Assembly (NCBI RefSeq): GCF_001653235.2
Contig: NC_035790.1
Span: 8,370,001 to 8,434,000 of the forward strand
Source of the DNA: Pochonia chlamydosporia 170
Taxonomy: Eukaryota; Ascomycota; Sordariomycetes; Hypocreales; Clavicipitaceae
Direction of reading: 5' to 3'
Length of the DNA stretch: 64,000 bases
Positions 33,005 to 43,770 of this stretch are shown piece after piece. The first letter of the stretch is position 1. Every line of letters begins with the position of its first letter. Below the pieces are notes generated by a model that saw nothing but the letters and a program-made list of their open reading frames with translations, was not told where the DNA came from and did no database searches. The position numbers were made by a program, and so were the translations under genes.

Positions 33005-35647
33005 TATGGTAAGTCTGCTTGTCCTTTGTAGGTACAATTGTGGTCGGAGTTAAACTTAGAAAGTCCGGTGGGGGAATAGTTGCGTCTAGATACAGGATAT
33101 CTCTTGTATAAGTAGAAATAATAACTTAAGTGTTCTAAATATTGAGAGCAGTGAGCAATGGAAATATATTTCTTGAGTCACGCAGGTACATGGTTTGCAA
33201 CATGGAGGATTGGCTGAGCGTGCTGACATTGACCGATAATGGCACTATATCACATCACGCCACCAAGACCAAAGTCATACGTTTAGGGGTGGCTGTCTAG
33301 TAATACCAAGTTGCAGTGAAAGCCACATCAAACTCTCTTATCATGACTGTCAGTCTAGATCTTCCCACTGACGCACCAAACAATGGATGTACAGGCTACA
33401 TGATGCCAAGCAAGGTAGCCTGGGGTGGGTCGCACAGCCTACAAGAAGATTCATGTTTTATTTCAGTGAGCAACTGAACCGCTGCTTCCAATACACTCTC
33501 GGCCGCTGTATCCCTCCAACAGCCGGTCACATTCCGCTAGAAGCGACTCTACAAATGAATTACGGAACTCCAGATTTGTAAGTAAGCGTTCTCTCCGAGA
33601 AGGCTACGAGGACGAAGGTGCGCTTCTATGCATGGCATTTACAAACAAGATCGGATCAATAGGTTGCCGATAATGCTACCAGGTCCTTCTCCGGTGTACA
33701 TCACCACCAATACAAAATCTAGTCCTCCACAATCATTGCAACACGCCTGATGGTCTACTCTGGTGCTTGTCTAGGGATATCCAATTATTAAGATATCGAA
33801 TATTAATGTATCGGCCTCTACCGTGTCAAGATCAAGCCGCTCGTTCACTGACAATTTCCGTCATTGCACGGGATTCATTTTATATATACAAACCAAAATC
33901 GTGCATAGATAGGAAAACCAAGAGTCTCTTGTTGCCCAATCGTTGCTCAGTTATGCAAAGCAATCGTAACGCGTAACACAGCGCATCATTGCAAAATAGT
34001 TAGGCAAGGACCTTCTGTTGCGTCCAACTTTGCCAGATACAGTGATCGTGTGTGTTAGACTTTGCGTGAAATTAACTTCTGGGTACGGCATGATGTATCT
34101 TATCATGCCAAACCCGGTCCGGTACAACTGGCAATGTGAGCTATTGGCGCTTGGGCTGCAGTTGACCATCAGGATTAGTAGTCACCCGGTATGGCTTGTT
34201 GTCATTAGCAGTTGATTGCGCATGTTCGCTGCCGATAACATTAGCTCGACGTTGGACATCTTCGAGCTGGGTCTGCCAACAATTCAAAGGGTGAAGTCGT
34301 GGCATCGCCCCAAGTGTAAGATAGGGCTCGATAGGCTGGGCAAATGTTTAGTGAGGTCTTGACTAAGTTGCACCTGATTTCTGCCGACTAGGGCCCTGGT
34401 GCAATACTCAACAGTCTGATCTCACGATATGCTGGGTTTAAGGTGAGACTGGTGTATAATTGGGCGACAGAGTTGCGGGTTATCTATCTCCCAAACTGGT
34501 CCATTGTAAGGTTGATTACATGAGTGTTTAGGTTTGGTTTGGATGGTTTAAGCATAACGGGCGGGGTGGACCATCACAACTCAACGCGGCCGTGGTGGGC
34601 GAGTAATAATCTGGCTAAAATTCCTGAAGTGTTTAGCTGCAGGACAGGGTCTCGCCGCAGTTCAATTACGATTGGGTTGCTCGTGGATTACATGGCACAA
34701 ACCGGTCTTGCCCGACGAAATGTCCAGGAGCTGTGCCTCAAATTCACATTAATAGCGACTGCGCCTGGATTGAATGACCACTTTAGTACTGAACTAGCCT
34801 GACACGGCCAAGTTGAAAGACTCTTTGGGCAAATAGCGACGAGTCATGCATTTCGTTAACATTTATCAATAGCTGGAAGTCAATACCCAAGATCCACCCA
34901 TACAATCCCTGCGCCATGGTTCGGCGACTCTCCGAGTACGACATATTTAAGTTGACATAGCCACGGTAACATAAATATTAACATTGATATTGACGTTAAG
35001 TACAAAGTACGGTCGTCGAGTTCGGCGTAATGGAGCCTGTGATCCAGACCCGGTTTGGCCGCGTGGTAAGGTACGACGATTTCAAGTCTTCCTATGTTTT
35101 CTTCGTACCCGCAATGATGGAACCGGTATACATAGAATAGGTAGCATGATACGAGGTTTGTCGTTTGTCGGAGTGATATACCAGCGGTGTCCCTGATTTC
35201 GCTGCTTGACTGTGCCGAACTGTGTCACTGTGAACAGTGAGCCATGTACATCCGTAACTCTGCTTTGGTTGGAACCCTGCCAGGTGGACTATTGCTCGTG
35301 GTGAAAATGATACATGAAAGTTAAAATTACCAAAGTTGCACCGTTGAGGCAATGCCGCTGAGAGACACAGCCAGCGTAGCAGCAATGCCACCGAAGGTCG
35401 CTGGGCGAGTCACGTTGGACCATGTAGACTCTTGCATCCACAGAAACTTGATTTCATGTGCCGATCTTGCGATACAGCCACGAAGCACGTTCGGGCACTT
35501 GCAGAGCAGGCGTATATATATGCCAACCCTTCATCCAGTGGCCGTTGTTCAATTTTCTGTCTTCCCAAAACACTCACATCTTAAACATTTCTCAGCTACT
35601 TTTATCTTCACCCTTAATGTACTGAACATTGTACTATACTAGACAAC
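33005..35647. other. Intergenic, 2.6 kb, no supportable gene
   Basis: Open frames up to 99 codons on both strands without domains. The last ~150 bp form the promoter of the small GPI-protein gene and contain a TATA element. Confidence 0.55.
35513..35520 (+). promoter_or_regulatory. TATA box of small GPI-protein gene
   Basis: TATATATA about 130 bp upstream of the ATG at 35648, followed by a pyrimidine-rich leader, a common fungal arrangement. Confidence 0.5.
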
Positions 35648-35965
35648 ATGAAGCTCGCTACTATTCTTCTTGTGGCCGCAGCTGCTGGTGTTCAATGCCA
35701 GACGTTAAGCAGCGCCACTTCTACTTCATCCACTGCGAGGGTCACTGGACAACCTACGTGAGTATTTGTACGGCTCAATGAATATTCGAAGCAACTGCTG
35801 AACGGGATACTACATAGGACCACCACTGCTAGCGGCCGCTCAAGCTCTACCACTTCGGCTCGTCCATCCTCTACCACAGTGGTTAAAGCTGGGGCCGGAA
35901 GAAATGCCATCGCCTCCGGAGCTGGCTTGGCTGCCGTGATGGCCCTTGGTGCCTATGTCGCGTGA
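35648..35965 (+). CDS. Small Ser/Thr-rich GPI-anchored cell-surface protein
   Basis: Two exons, 35648-35757 and 35818-35965, joined over a 60-bp GTGAGT...CATAG intron in phase 2, give 85 residues; neither exon makes a long open frame alone. The N-terminus is a signal peptide (MKLATILLVAAAAGVQC). The mature part is almost only Ser, Thr, Ala, Gly and Arg, suited to dense O-glycosylation. The C-terminus GAGRNAIASGAGLAAVMALG-AYVA is the small-residue omega site plus hydrophobic tail of a GPI-attachment signal, with the stop directly after it. A TATA box lies upstream. Expected location: plasma membrane or cell wall. Such tiny GPI proteins evolve fast and have no assigned activity; the role may be structural or surface masking, which is inference. 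Confidence 0.8.
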
Positions 35966-36347
35966 GATATCTTGCTCTGAGTCAACGCCAATGGCATGTG
36001 TTGTGACCGCCGAATGAAGTCTCTCTGTATGACCGTTTATAATTGCGGTCAGCGCAGAGCCGTCGTTGCGTGGGCGTGAAGAAATGGATCGGATATTTGA
36101 GAGAGAATTGCTACACGGGCATGACTTTTACCACTTCTGATTGGTCGCATTATGGCTGTTAAGGTAGTTAGATTCTGCCAGCCCAGCGGCAAGTACCTTG
36201 GCTGTCTCTAACCTTGCTTCTTGTGTATATTACTTCATTTCGCCCAAGCCGCCACGCAGCAACCATATGGTTGCGTCGTCGAGCGTGACCCTTGAGCTTT
36301 CCTTCTCCTTTTACCTAGCTTTTAGATAAACCATAGTACGGCACCTT
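35966..36347. other. Intergenic, 382 bp
   Basis: 3' region of the GPI-protein gene and leader of the next frame. Nothing further seen. Confidence 0.5.
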
Positions 36348-37076
36348 ATGCTGAAGAAACCGCGGCCATCTCTTTCACATACAGACGCTGATCCTATTCC
36401 CAAGACGTGCAAGGACGCATTCGCAATGTCTATGTCTACATCAGGACTTTCACCTTGCGCGAATCTTCGCAAACAGCAAAGCCCCAGTCCCGGCGATCAA
36501 TTACACCGACAAGAGCGAGAACGATTCAGTCGGCAAGGTAGATCTAGCCCTTCACCAGTCGGAGACCGACCAAAATCCGCGGGTAGCTCTATGACTAGTA
36601 TTGGTCGGTTCTACGGACTTGGAGACGAAAATGCGCTTGATAACCAGTTTGCTGCATTTCCGCAAACATTTTCCAGTCTCCCACAGCCTCATAGCTCACA
36701 AGGCCACCATGAGCCTGCATGGGACCTTCGATCCGATTATGAGATATATCTGCAAAATGACTTCTTCCATGAAACCAGACGGGTCCTGCGAGTCAGAACT
36801 CTCATACCTGGCCCAGAGTGTGATTCATTCGCCTCGGAACCGGAATCGCACCCATCCGCCCAGCAACCCCAAACTAGGACAAGAGCCGAGTTCGAATCCG
36901 CGTTGAGTATAGTGCGAGAGGTTATCGGCGAAGGCCACAAGTTAACTATAGATCTTGCTCGATCATACGAACGGGAGCCCATTGCATGTACATCCTTGGT
37001 AACTTCCACCTTGTCACTAAATTTGTATCTATTGCTCTATATTATTATAAGCACACACTCCCTGACATATGGTTAG
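36348..37076 (+). CDS. Hypothetical protein, 3' structure uncertain
   Basis: ATG 36348 opens a frame of 242 codons. Residues 1-210 are polar, Ser/Pro/Gln/Arg-rich and plausible as protein (for example SIGRFYGLGDENALDNQFAAFPQ and SALSIVREVIGEGHKLTIDLA). The last ~30 codons turn abruptly hydrophobic (LSLNLYLLLYIIIS), which suggests reading into an intron or untranslated DNA. An alternative model ends exon 1 at 36987 and adds 37267-37358; phases agree and the second exon reads NFHTGFPKLTPNFEQPFGTG, giving 243 residues, but the intron would be ~280 bp. No signal peptide, domain or family recognised. Confidence 0.35.
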   Translation: MLKKPRPSLSHTDADPIPKTCKDAFAMSMSTSGLSPCANLRKQQSPSPGDQLHRQERERFSRQGRSSPSPVGDRPKSAGSSMTSIGRFYGLGDENALDNQFAAFPQTFSSLPQPHSSQGHHEPAWDLRSDYEIYLQNDFFHETRRVLRVRTLIPGPECDSFASEPESHPSAQQPQTRTRAEFESALSIVREVIGEGHKLTIDLARSYEREPIACTSLVTSTLSLNLYLLLYIIISTHSLTYG

Positions 37077-40000
37077 AATGGGCTATTAGATACACCGGGG
37101 TTGTTCTAATTCACGATAGGTTATGTAAGGCGAACCTTCAGCGGCGGTGGATGATCGAAATGCTTTTTTAGAATCACGGAGTTGGTCGCGTGATATTCTT
37201 TTCGATGTATTCCTGCATCGGCTGTCTTCGCCACCAATTCATCTATTCTTCTATATAGGGTTGTAGCCAATTTTCACACGGGGTTTCCAAAGTTGACACC
37301 CAACTTTGAGCAACCCTTCGGGACTGGTGAAGATCCTAACAAGCAGGCGGGTCAATGACATATCTCGGGTGCTGAAACGTTACGGGAAAAGAGCTGTATT
37401 CAACAATACTAATCAGTTGATGCTTTATCACGCCGCCACTAGGCATCAGTCTGTACTTCAGGTGGATATGCTTGTTTCAATGAGTACAATTGAGGCGCAC
37501 ATATCCCTGAACGTGCCACTGACGAAGTAGAATAAATACTTGATATACCCAATGGAAGCTGATCTGGGTATTCCTGTATAGCCCATAACACTATTGCGTT
37601 CATATCGCTTGCTATTCAAGTCCCTCGGATACCTATTTCTCTTTACTTTGATCCCCATAACCTAGAAACCTGTCCGGTCTGAAGATGTCTGAATCAAATG
37701 TTGACCAATCAGTAGGCACACAACATAGGGCAACTGCACATATCAGCGAAAGGTTTCAGGTCACGGGAACAACTCATATCTAGGGCCTAGGATGAATTCG
37801 ATATGGCCAACTCATCCATAGCATGTGCAAAAAGGTCCTGAATGGCAACCCGTACGCAATATGGCAGCCCGCGCACCCACGGCGTAGCATTTGATACAAT
37901 CGGCATCATAACCATCTCACTAATAAGAAGATAATTCTGTCAGTAGCAATGCACAAAGCATGTTATATCTAGTTTAAGGACGCACCTACCTCTCTCCATT
38001 CAATAAGATCTGCAACATTCGCTTTGCCACCTGCGACGGCTGCAAAACTGGTAATATAAACCCGGGTGCTTGATGGTCAATGCCTTCGAACATCTTTGTT
38101 GCAAAGGTTGGGCTGCATTAGTGATCCGGAGCGATATGGAGAGGAAACACCCAGCTGGGCTATGATACCACTAGGAGGCAGAGGATAAAGGACTGGGGGT
38201 CCACATCTACAAACTGGAGCTGGAGCAATAGGCTACGGGTGAGACGTGGCCGTAGTAGTCTACGGCATCATAGGTGCGGAAGCGCTATATCCTTAGTTTA
38301 GAGGATATTGGTCTTGCGTTATTAAGTGGACACTAGATTGCAGGGCGGGCTGTGATGTCTCCTGGTAGTAAGGCACGTTTGTGGCTGGGTTTGGTGTATT
38401 GGGAGTGCTAGGTGTTTGAGACGTGTACGGGGTATTGCTAGAGAGAGGCTGTAAAGGGGCGGCAGAGTCTAAGGAAGTAGTAATCCGGTTAGAAGCTGGT
38501 TTGGAGGGATCGCGTTGGGAGAAAGACATGTCTGTGCCGCAGAGGTCCCATGCAAACTATTGGTCACATAGGGAGAACCGTCTATATTCTATTGCGACAA
38601 GCCTGGTTGGTGATATGAAGGCACGTCTATGAGGACCCGGATAGAGACTGGGTGGACATGGATCCTGGAGTTGTTAGCCTTGGGAAACCAAGGCATGACC
38701 TACTGCTAACAAACAAGCTACCACGTTACGTGATTCCGGGAAATATCGTCGCATTGTTGCCGTGGACGTATCCTGTTTTCTACAACCTGGGCTGCTCGCG
38801 ATGAAGACTTTGAAGAGAAGACCTGATTCTGGGGGCTTGGTGTGACGGTACAAGGGCACGAGCGAGGATATATGCGACTTGGATAAAGCGGTTGTTCACA
38901 AGGAGATAAAAAGAACCCCTAAAGGGAACTCCGGCTAAAGCTATGTCGCATATCAAGCTGTCAGCTATCACGACTTCAAGACCGGGTAAGTCGTTGCTTT
39001 TTACAATGCTACAATGCCGCGACGCGGCATTATATCACCAACGACTCCAGGTCTTGAGATTGTGTCAGATATGGGTACTTATTACAGCTTCGCCGCTCGG
39101 CGAAGCTCCTCGCAAGATAAACAGCTGCATTTATTCCTTTCTTTCATTTGTTCTTCAGATAATTCTCATTCAATACAATTGGCATTTTCGTTGTCGTCAT
39201 ACTCGATCTCATGTGACCCGGAGTTGTGTGACAAACAAGCTATGCGTGGTGTTTTGATGACGGACAGATGTCAAGGCTCTGTACAAATACAACGGGATGA
39301 GAGAATGGGCTAAAGAAGAGATGATGGCTTATCTGGACTGGACCAAGGCACACCGCGGAGCAGGTCGTTGCGGAGATTGCAGGCAATGAGACTCCAAGGA
39401 GCAAGGGAAGAGGCGAAAGAAAAGCTGAGGAACAAGATGGCCTATACTCGGCGGGGAGGGAGGAACAGTGCATTGTATTCAAGCTGTAGCGCAGTGGAAT
39501 AATAATAAGCTGAATTGCCCGAACGCACTAGATTTTGGTGAAAACATGCGAGAGCAAAGTCGTGACACCTTGGGAGGAAGTCCCAAAATTGACAACCGTC
39601 AACTGTAATGAACCAGTTGCTTCACTGTTAAAGCTTGGTGTAGTGCGCTATCTTCACCGGCTTGTGGGGACTGGTTGATTGACTAGTTGAGTCTGGGGTC
39701 AATGAGGAGCGCTAAAAGTGCGGCGTGCGTATCGGAGTCGTGCTACGTCCCTATCAATTGCCTTCCAGCAGGCCTAGAAGTCATTTGCTACCCTTCGTCC
39801 AGACAGCCACTGGCCAGAGTATGAATTTGCCCGGCTTTAGTGGCACCTAATATTCTAAAGTTACCTCCCCTATTACATGACATCTGGTCCAACAGTGGCG
39901 AAAGAAGTGATTAGACAGGCATGGTTCCATTTTGGTGACGGGGAGCCTAGCCTGGTGGCCCGCTTGCGTTAGTGTTGGGTAAGTATTGGTAGCCAACCCC

Positions 40001-40226
40001 ACGGGGAAATGCGGGGGTAGCAGTCGTACCAGACTCCACTCAATTTATCTTGGCAACAGATGCGCCTCCCTGAGCGGTGCCGCACCAGTAAAACAAGGGC
40101 AAGTGGTAGTTCACATGCCGAAGTCTGCTTATTGGCTATTTTGACTTCCATCAGCTTCAATAGGTTATCAGACGCCACAGATCTCGAACGTCATGTGTCG
40201 CCTTGGTGAGATATTTAGCTTAAACG

Positions 40227-40242
40227 GCTCCGGCTTCCCCGC
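40227..40242 (+). promoter_or_regulatory. Promoter repeat copy 1 (GCTCCGGCTTCCCCGC)
   Basis: A 16-bp element repeated exactly 105 bp downstream, in the GH30 promoter about 265 bp before the ATG. Its last six bases, CCCCGC, read GCGGGG on the other strand and fit the CreA consensus SYGGRG. Confidence 0.55.
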
Positions 40243-40331
40243 CCGTCAAGTTTCTCTTTACCTGACGCATACAGAGGCCTAGCTACCGAGCAAGACATCG
40301 TGCCTTGATGAAACTTGTAGCTATAGTCCAC

Positions 40332-40347
40332 GCTCCGGCTTCCCCGC
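40332..40347 (+). promoter_or_regulatory. Promoter repeat copy 2 (GCTCCGGCTTCCCCGC)
   Basis: Second perfect copy of the 16-bp element, about 160 bp before the GH30 ATG, with the same embedded CreA-type core. Confidence 0.55.
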
Positions 40348-40431
40348 ACCTCTCATTCTTCTTTCAATGGCCATCGAAAGCCACGCGTTGCTCTTGGAAT
40401 AACATGGCGGGGTTCTGGAACCGTTTGCCCA

Positions 40432-40439
40432 GTATATAA
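40432..40439 (+). promoter_or_regulatory. TATA box of GH30 gene
   Basis: GTATATAAA-type element about 70 bp upstream of the ATG at 40507. Confidence 0.6.
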
Positions 40440-40506
40440 AGCATAGAGATATATCCGAATTTATCTGACATGACAACTTCCTCAGAGCCTTCAAGTACTT
40501 TTGATC

Positions 40507-41946
40507 ATGTTTCTCGCTATTTTATCTTCGATTATCGCTCTTGCCAACCTCTCAACTGTTGATGCAGACACTGTGACAACAGTTGATCCCTCTACATGGG
40601 GTGTTTGGGAAGGCTGGGGGGTGTCACTGGCCTGGTGGGCCAAAGCTTTTGGCGATCGTGAGGATCTCGCTGATGCTTTATTCACTACTAACTGGCAATC
40701 TTTCCAAGGCCAAAGTCTACCTGGCCTCGGTTTTAACATTGCACGATACAATGCTGGAGCTTCCAGTACAAAAGCCTACAACGGAAGCAGCATGGTTGTT
40801 TCTCCCAATATTAAGCCATCTCGTCAAATTGATGGCTTCTGGCTCGATTGGGCAAGCTCTGATCCTTCGTCCTCTAGTTGGGACTGGTCGGTTGACGCGA
40901 AGCAGCGCCTCATGTTGCAAAACGCTAGGATGAAGGGTGCTGACACGTTTGAGCTTTTCTCAAATTCTCCGATGTGGTGGATGTGTTATAACCATAATCC
41001 ATCCGGGGCTTCAGATGCCTCCAAGGACAATCTACAGTCCTGGAACTATGAACAGCATGCCGCATATTTGGCCAACATCGACCAATATGCACGCCAGCAT
41101 TGGGATATTGACTTCCAATCTGTGGAGGCTTTTAATGAGCCATCATCAGATTACTGGAGCGCCATGGGGGGGCAAGAGGGTTGCCATTTTGATGTCAGTA
41201 CAATGGACAAGGTGACTGCATTTTTGAGGACCGAACTCAGTAAACGGGGATCGAACAGTTTTATCGCAGCTTCGGATGAAACGAGCTATGATGCCGCGGT
41301 AAACACTTGGAAAATGATGGCTAGCGCATCCAAGGACGCCATCCGTCGTATCAACGTTCATGGCTATCAAGGAGGCGGTGGACGCCGCGATCAACTCTAC
41401 TCCCTGGCTAAGCAGTCGAACAAAGTCCTGTGGAATAGTGAATATGGCGACAACGATGGTAGTGGCAAGCAAATGGCTGCGAACATACTCCTGGACTTCT
41501 ACTGGCTACATCCTACTGCTTGGGTCTATTGGCAAGCGGTCGACATACCTGGTTGGGGACTTATAGTTGGCGACAATGATGCAAAAACACTCGATTCAGT
41601 ATCCACAAAGTACTTCGTGCTTGCACAATTTTCCCGCCACATTCGAACAGGAATGACTATCTTAGGCGGCGGTAACGCTGACACGGTTGCAGCTTACAAT
41701 GCTAAGAATAAGACACTAGTAGTCGTAGCCGCAAACTGGGCTTCGGCTCAGTATATAAACTTTGACCTTTCCCGCTTTACGAAAACTTGGAAGGATGGAG
41801 ATCTAGTAAAACGATGGCATACTGTGGTCGATGGTAGTGAGAATTACGCTGAGCACAACGATACGTTCATGCAGGGATCCCGTTTCTGGTCATGGTTTGA
41901 CACTGGTTCTGTGCAAACATTTGAAATCAACGGTGTGGATCTGTGA
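40507..41946 (+). CDS. Secreted GH30 endo-beta-1,6-galactanase
   Basis: An intronless gene of 479 residues; the ATG at 40507 is preceded in frame only by TTG-ATC. Signal peptide MFLAILSSIIALANLSTVDA. The TIM barrel begins with WGVWEGWGVSLAWWAKAFG and contains the phrase FELFSNSPMWWMCYNHNPSG, both characteristic of fungal endo-beta-1,6-galactanases in GH30 (subfamily 5 type). The acid/base Glu211 lies in EAFNEPSS and the nucleophile Glu312 in LWNSEYGD; both catalytic residues are present. The C-terminal ~80 residues form the usual beta-sandwich. Length equals that of known family members. Established role: cutting inside the beta-1,6-galactan side chains of arabinogalactan proteins, outside the cell. 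Regulation by carbon source is suggested by the duplicated CreA-like promoter element. Confidence 0.93.
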   Translation: MFLAILSSIIALANLSTVDADTVTTVDPSTWGVWEGWGVSLAWWAKAFGDREDLADALFTTNWQSFQGQSLPGLGFNIARYNAGASSTKAYNGSSMVVSPNIKPSRQIDGFWLDWASSDPSSSSWDWSVDAKQRLMLQNARMKGADTFELFSNSPMWWMCYNHNPSGASDASKDNLQSWNYEQHAAYLANIDQYARQHWDIDFQSVEAFNEPSSDYWSAMGGQEGCHFDVSTMDKVTAFLRTELSKRGSNSFIAASDETSYDAAVNTWKMMASASKDAIRRINVHGYQGGGGRRDQLYSLAKQSNKVLWNSEYGDNDGSGKQMAANILLDFYWLHPTAWVYWQAVDIPGWGLIVGDNDAKTLDSVSTKYFVLAQFSRHIRTGMTILGGGNADTVAAYNAKNKTLVVVAANWASAQYINFDLSRFTKTWKDGDLVKRWHTVVDGSENYAEHNDTFMQGSRFWSWFDTGSVQTFEINGVDL

Positions 41947-42308
41947 AACAAAGTCGCCACAGACTCGATATTCGCAATTTTCCGCCGCTTGAATATTATG
42001 TTAACAATGGAGAATAGTAGCGTAGCTTTATCTACCTTTCTGCCACATAGCGTCGGTTCAATTTTAATTTCATATGGAACAGCTTCTGGTTTCAGTCCTT
42101 CTGGGGAGCACAAACACAGACAGGTTCTCGCATCCCTAAATCAGTGTCGTAAATAGTGTGGCCGTATATGTCGGATAAAACTGCCTCTGTTGATAGAACA
42201 AGCAAACTTGATGTAAATGCTGGCTGTCATGACGTCGGCAATGAGAACTGAGAATAGCTGGAAAAAGCAATTATTTGCTTCAGACGAATGGGAGGTTTTC
42301 TAGTATAG
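41947..42308. other. Intergenic, possible lost first exon of next gene
   Basis: 362 bp between the GH30 stop and the first coding-like codon of the Cys-repeat gene. An ATG at ~42075 starts a short hydrophobic frame (MEQLLVSVLLGS) but no canonical donor joins it to the next exon. No other start exon is visible. Confidence 0.45.
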
Positions 42309-43770
42309 TTTGACAGGCGTCAGGCAGGCAAGGGCCAAGAAGCTCTTCAAAAATACTGCAGCGAACCTGGGTATAACGCTGGCAACATTACGGAAACCGA
42401 TGAAGGGCTTACAGGAACCTGTCTCGACAAAGCTGGTTCTAACTCTGCCCTGAGTACTCCTAAGGCTGGGGTAGATTTTTGCAATGCATTCACCAGACCT
42501 TTTGGTGGCGCGGCAGCTGTTACCGGAACTGCTGCGTGGACAGTAAGTTTTTCCCCAAAGTTTAATCTGAGGAGGAGCACTTGAGAGCAGAGATTTGCAG
42601 CCACTAACAACGACTCGGTAGGTTTGGTGTGGGCGAGCAGGAGAGGGTGTTGTCCAGCGAGAAAAGGCCACGGGTATGGCTCTTGTCAACAAGATCGTGG
42701 CCGAATCAGATGGTGATAAAGAGAAACTAAAGACCACGATTATGAGCTTGACAGGAACTTCACCTGAGTTAGTGACCGGCATGTACAACGCCCTCAAAGC
42801 CGCACCCTCGTCGGTCATGGGCAGCCTGGGTCTGGGTGGTGCAGCCGCTGGTGTGGCCAGCGTGGCTACCATGGTATATGACTTCATCAGCGCAAACACA
42901 GAGCAAGGGGGCTTATTTGGCCCCGAAACCAAGATCGGTCAATGGCTTCGAATCAACCCAATCAGAGGAAAGACGGGAACGCAGCCATCTCCTCAGTACC
43001 AGCCAGGAATCGTATATTCGGAACAACACACTCCCACACAAATGTGCTGGCCCTTTAAAGATCAGAGTGAGTGGTATTGGATTCAGACCGTGAAGAGATG
43101 CAGATACTGGCACGACGAGAAGCAATGCGACACATCATATTCCTACGACGACAAATCGAGGTCGGGAAAGATCCAAGCCAAAGTATGCAAGAACGAGCAA
43201 GCGCAAGCCCAATTGACGCCCGAGGCCAAGGCGGAGCTGTTGAAAAAGGAAGAGGGCAATTGTTTTCGTCCTCGGCGAATGTGCTCCAAACCTGATGGCG
43301 CAGCGTCAAGCTTCATGTACTGCATGGACGACACCACGGAAGATATCCAAGTGTGTGAGGCCAACGGCTTTACGTCGTCACCCATGAAGGACAAGGATGA
43401 AGCCCAGATTGAAAAGGAGAAGGAACAGGATAAGAAGAATGACGAGGCTGGCTGCTTCAGTCCCAGGTGGGCTTGCCGCAATGCTAGAGGTGACTTTCTA
43501 TACTGCATGGACGGCGACGAGACATCGCTGGAAACTTGCAAGAAGAGCCAGTGGTATCCCGAGCGGGAGCCGGAGCGCAAAACCAACCAAGACTGGTCTT
43601 GGCGAGCGAGCTGGATAACATTGAAGTTCTTTATTTCGTGTATACTTGCTTGTATGATTGTTCTTTTCGCCTTACTGGTCATTTTGGATATTTCGATGGG
43701 TGAACTCGAGGCTAACCTGGAGTTTGCTTTCATCTCTCCTCTGTCCTTCGCTTTATGTATTATTAGATAG
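42309..43770 (+). CDS. Cys-rich repeat protein with C-terminal membrane segment, 5' end unresolved
   Basis: Two coding exons are clear: one open from 42309 to 42542, then a 79-bp GTAAGT...GGTAG intron, then 42622-43770. They join in phase and read through the internal ATG at 42676, so that ATG is not the true start. The first exon encodes GQEALQKYCSEPGYNAGNIT, typical of a secreted fungal protein, but is preceded by an in-frame TAG at 42306 with no ATG. A missing upstream exon or 5' truncation is implied. Downstream, two copies of a Cys module occur (C-F-x-P-R-x-x-C ... F-x-Y-C-M-D ... C), near residues ~290 and ~345 of the joined frame, separated by a Lys/Glu-rich linker. A single membrane helix (FFISCILACMIVLFALLVIL) lies near the end. 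Family not recognised by name. Confidence 0.6.

Larger units (their letters stand above)
37359..40506. other. Intergenic, 3.1 kb, upstream of GH30 gene
   Basis: No convincing gene. A 78-codon minus-strand frame at 38293-38529 is Pro/Ser/Thr/Asn-rich with an ATG start but no further support. The final 300 bp contain the GH30 promoter, with a duplicated 16-bp element and a TATA box. Confidence 0.55.

Noticed and set aside
38293..38529. 78-codon Pro/Ser/Thr-rich minus-strand frame
   Set aside because: Low-complexity composition and no further exon or motif; possibly a remnant of a disordered protein.
42676..43770. Start of the Cys-repeat protein at ATG 42676
   Set aside because: The frame continues upstream across a clean intron into a coding exon, so this Met is internal.
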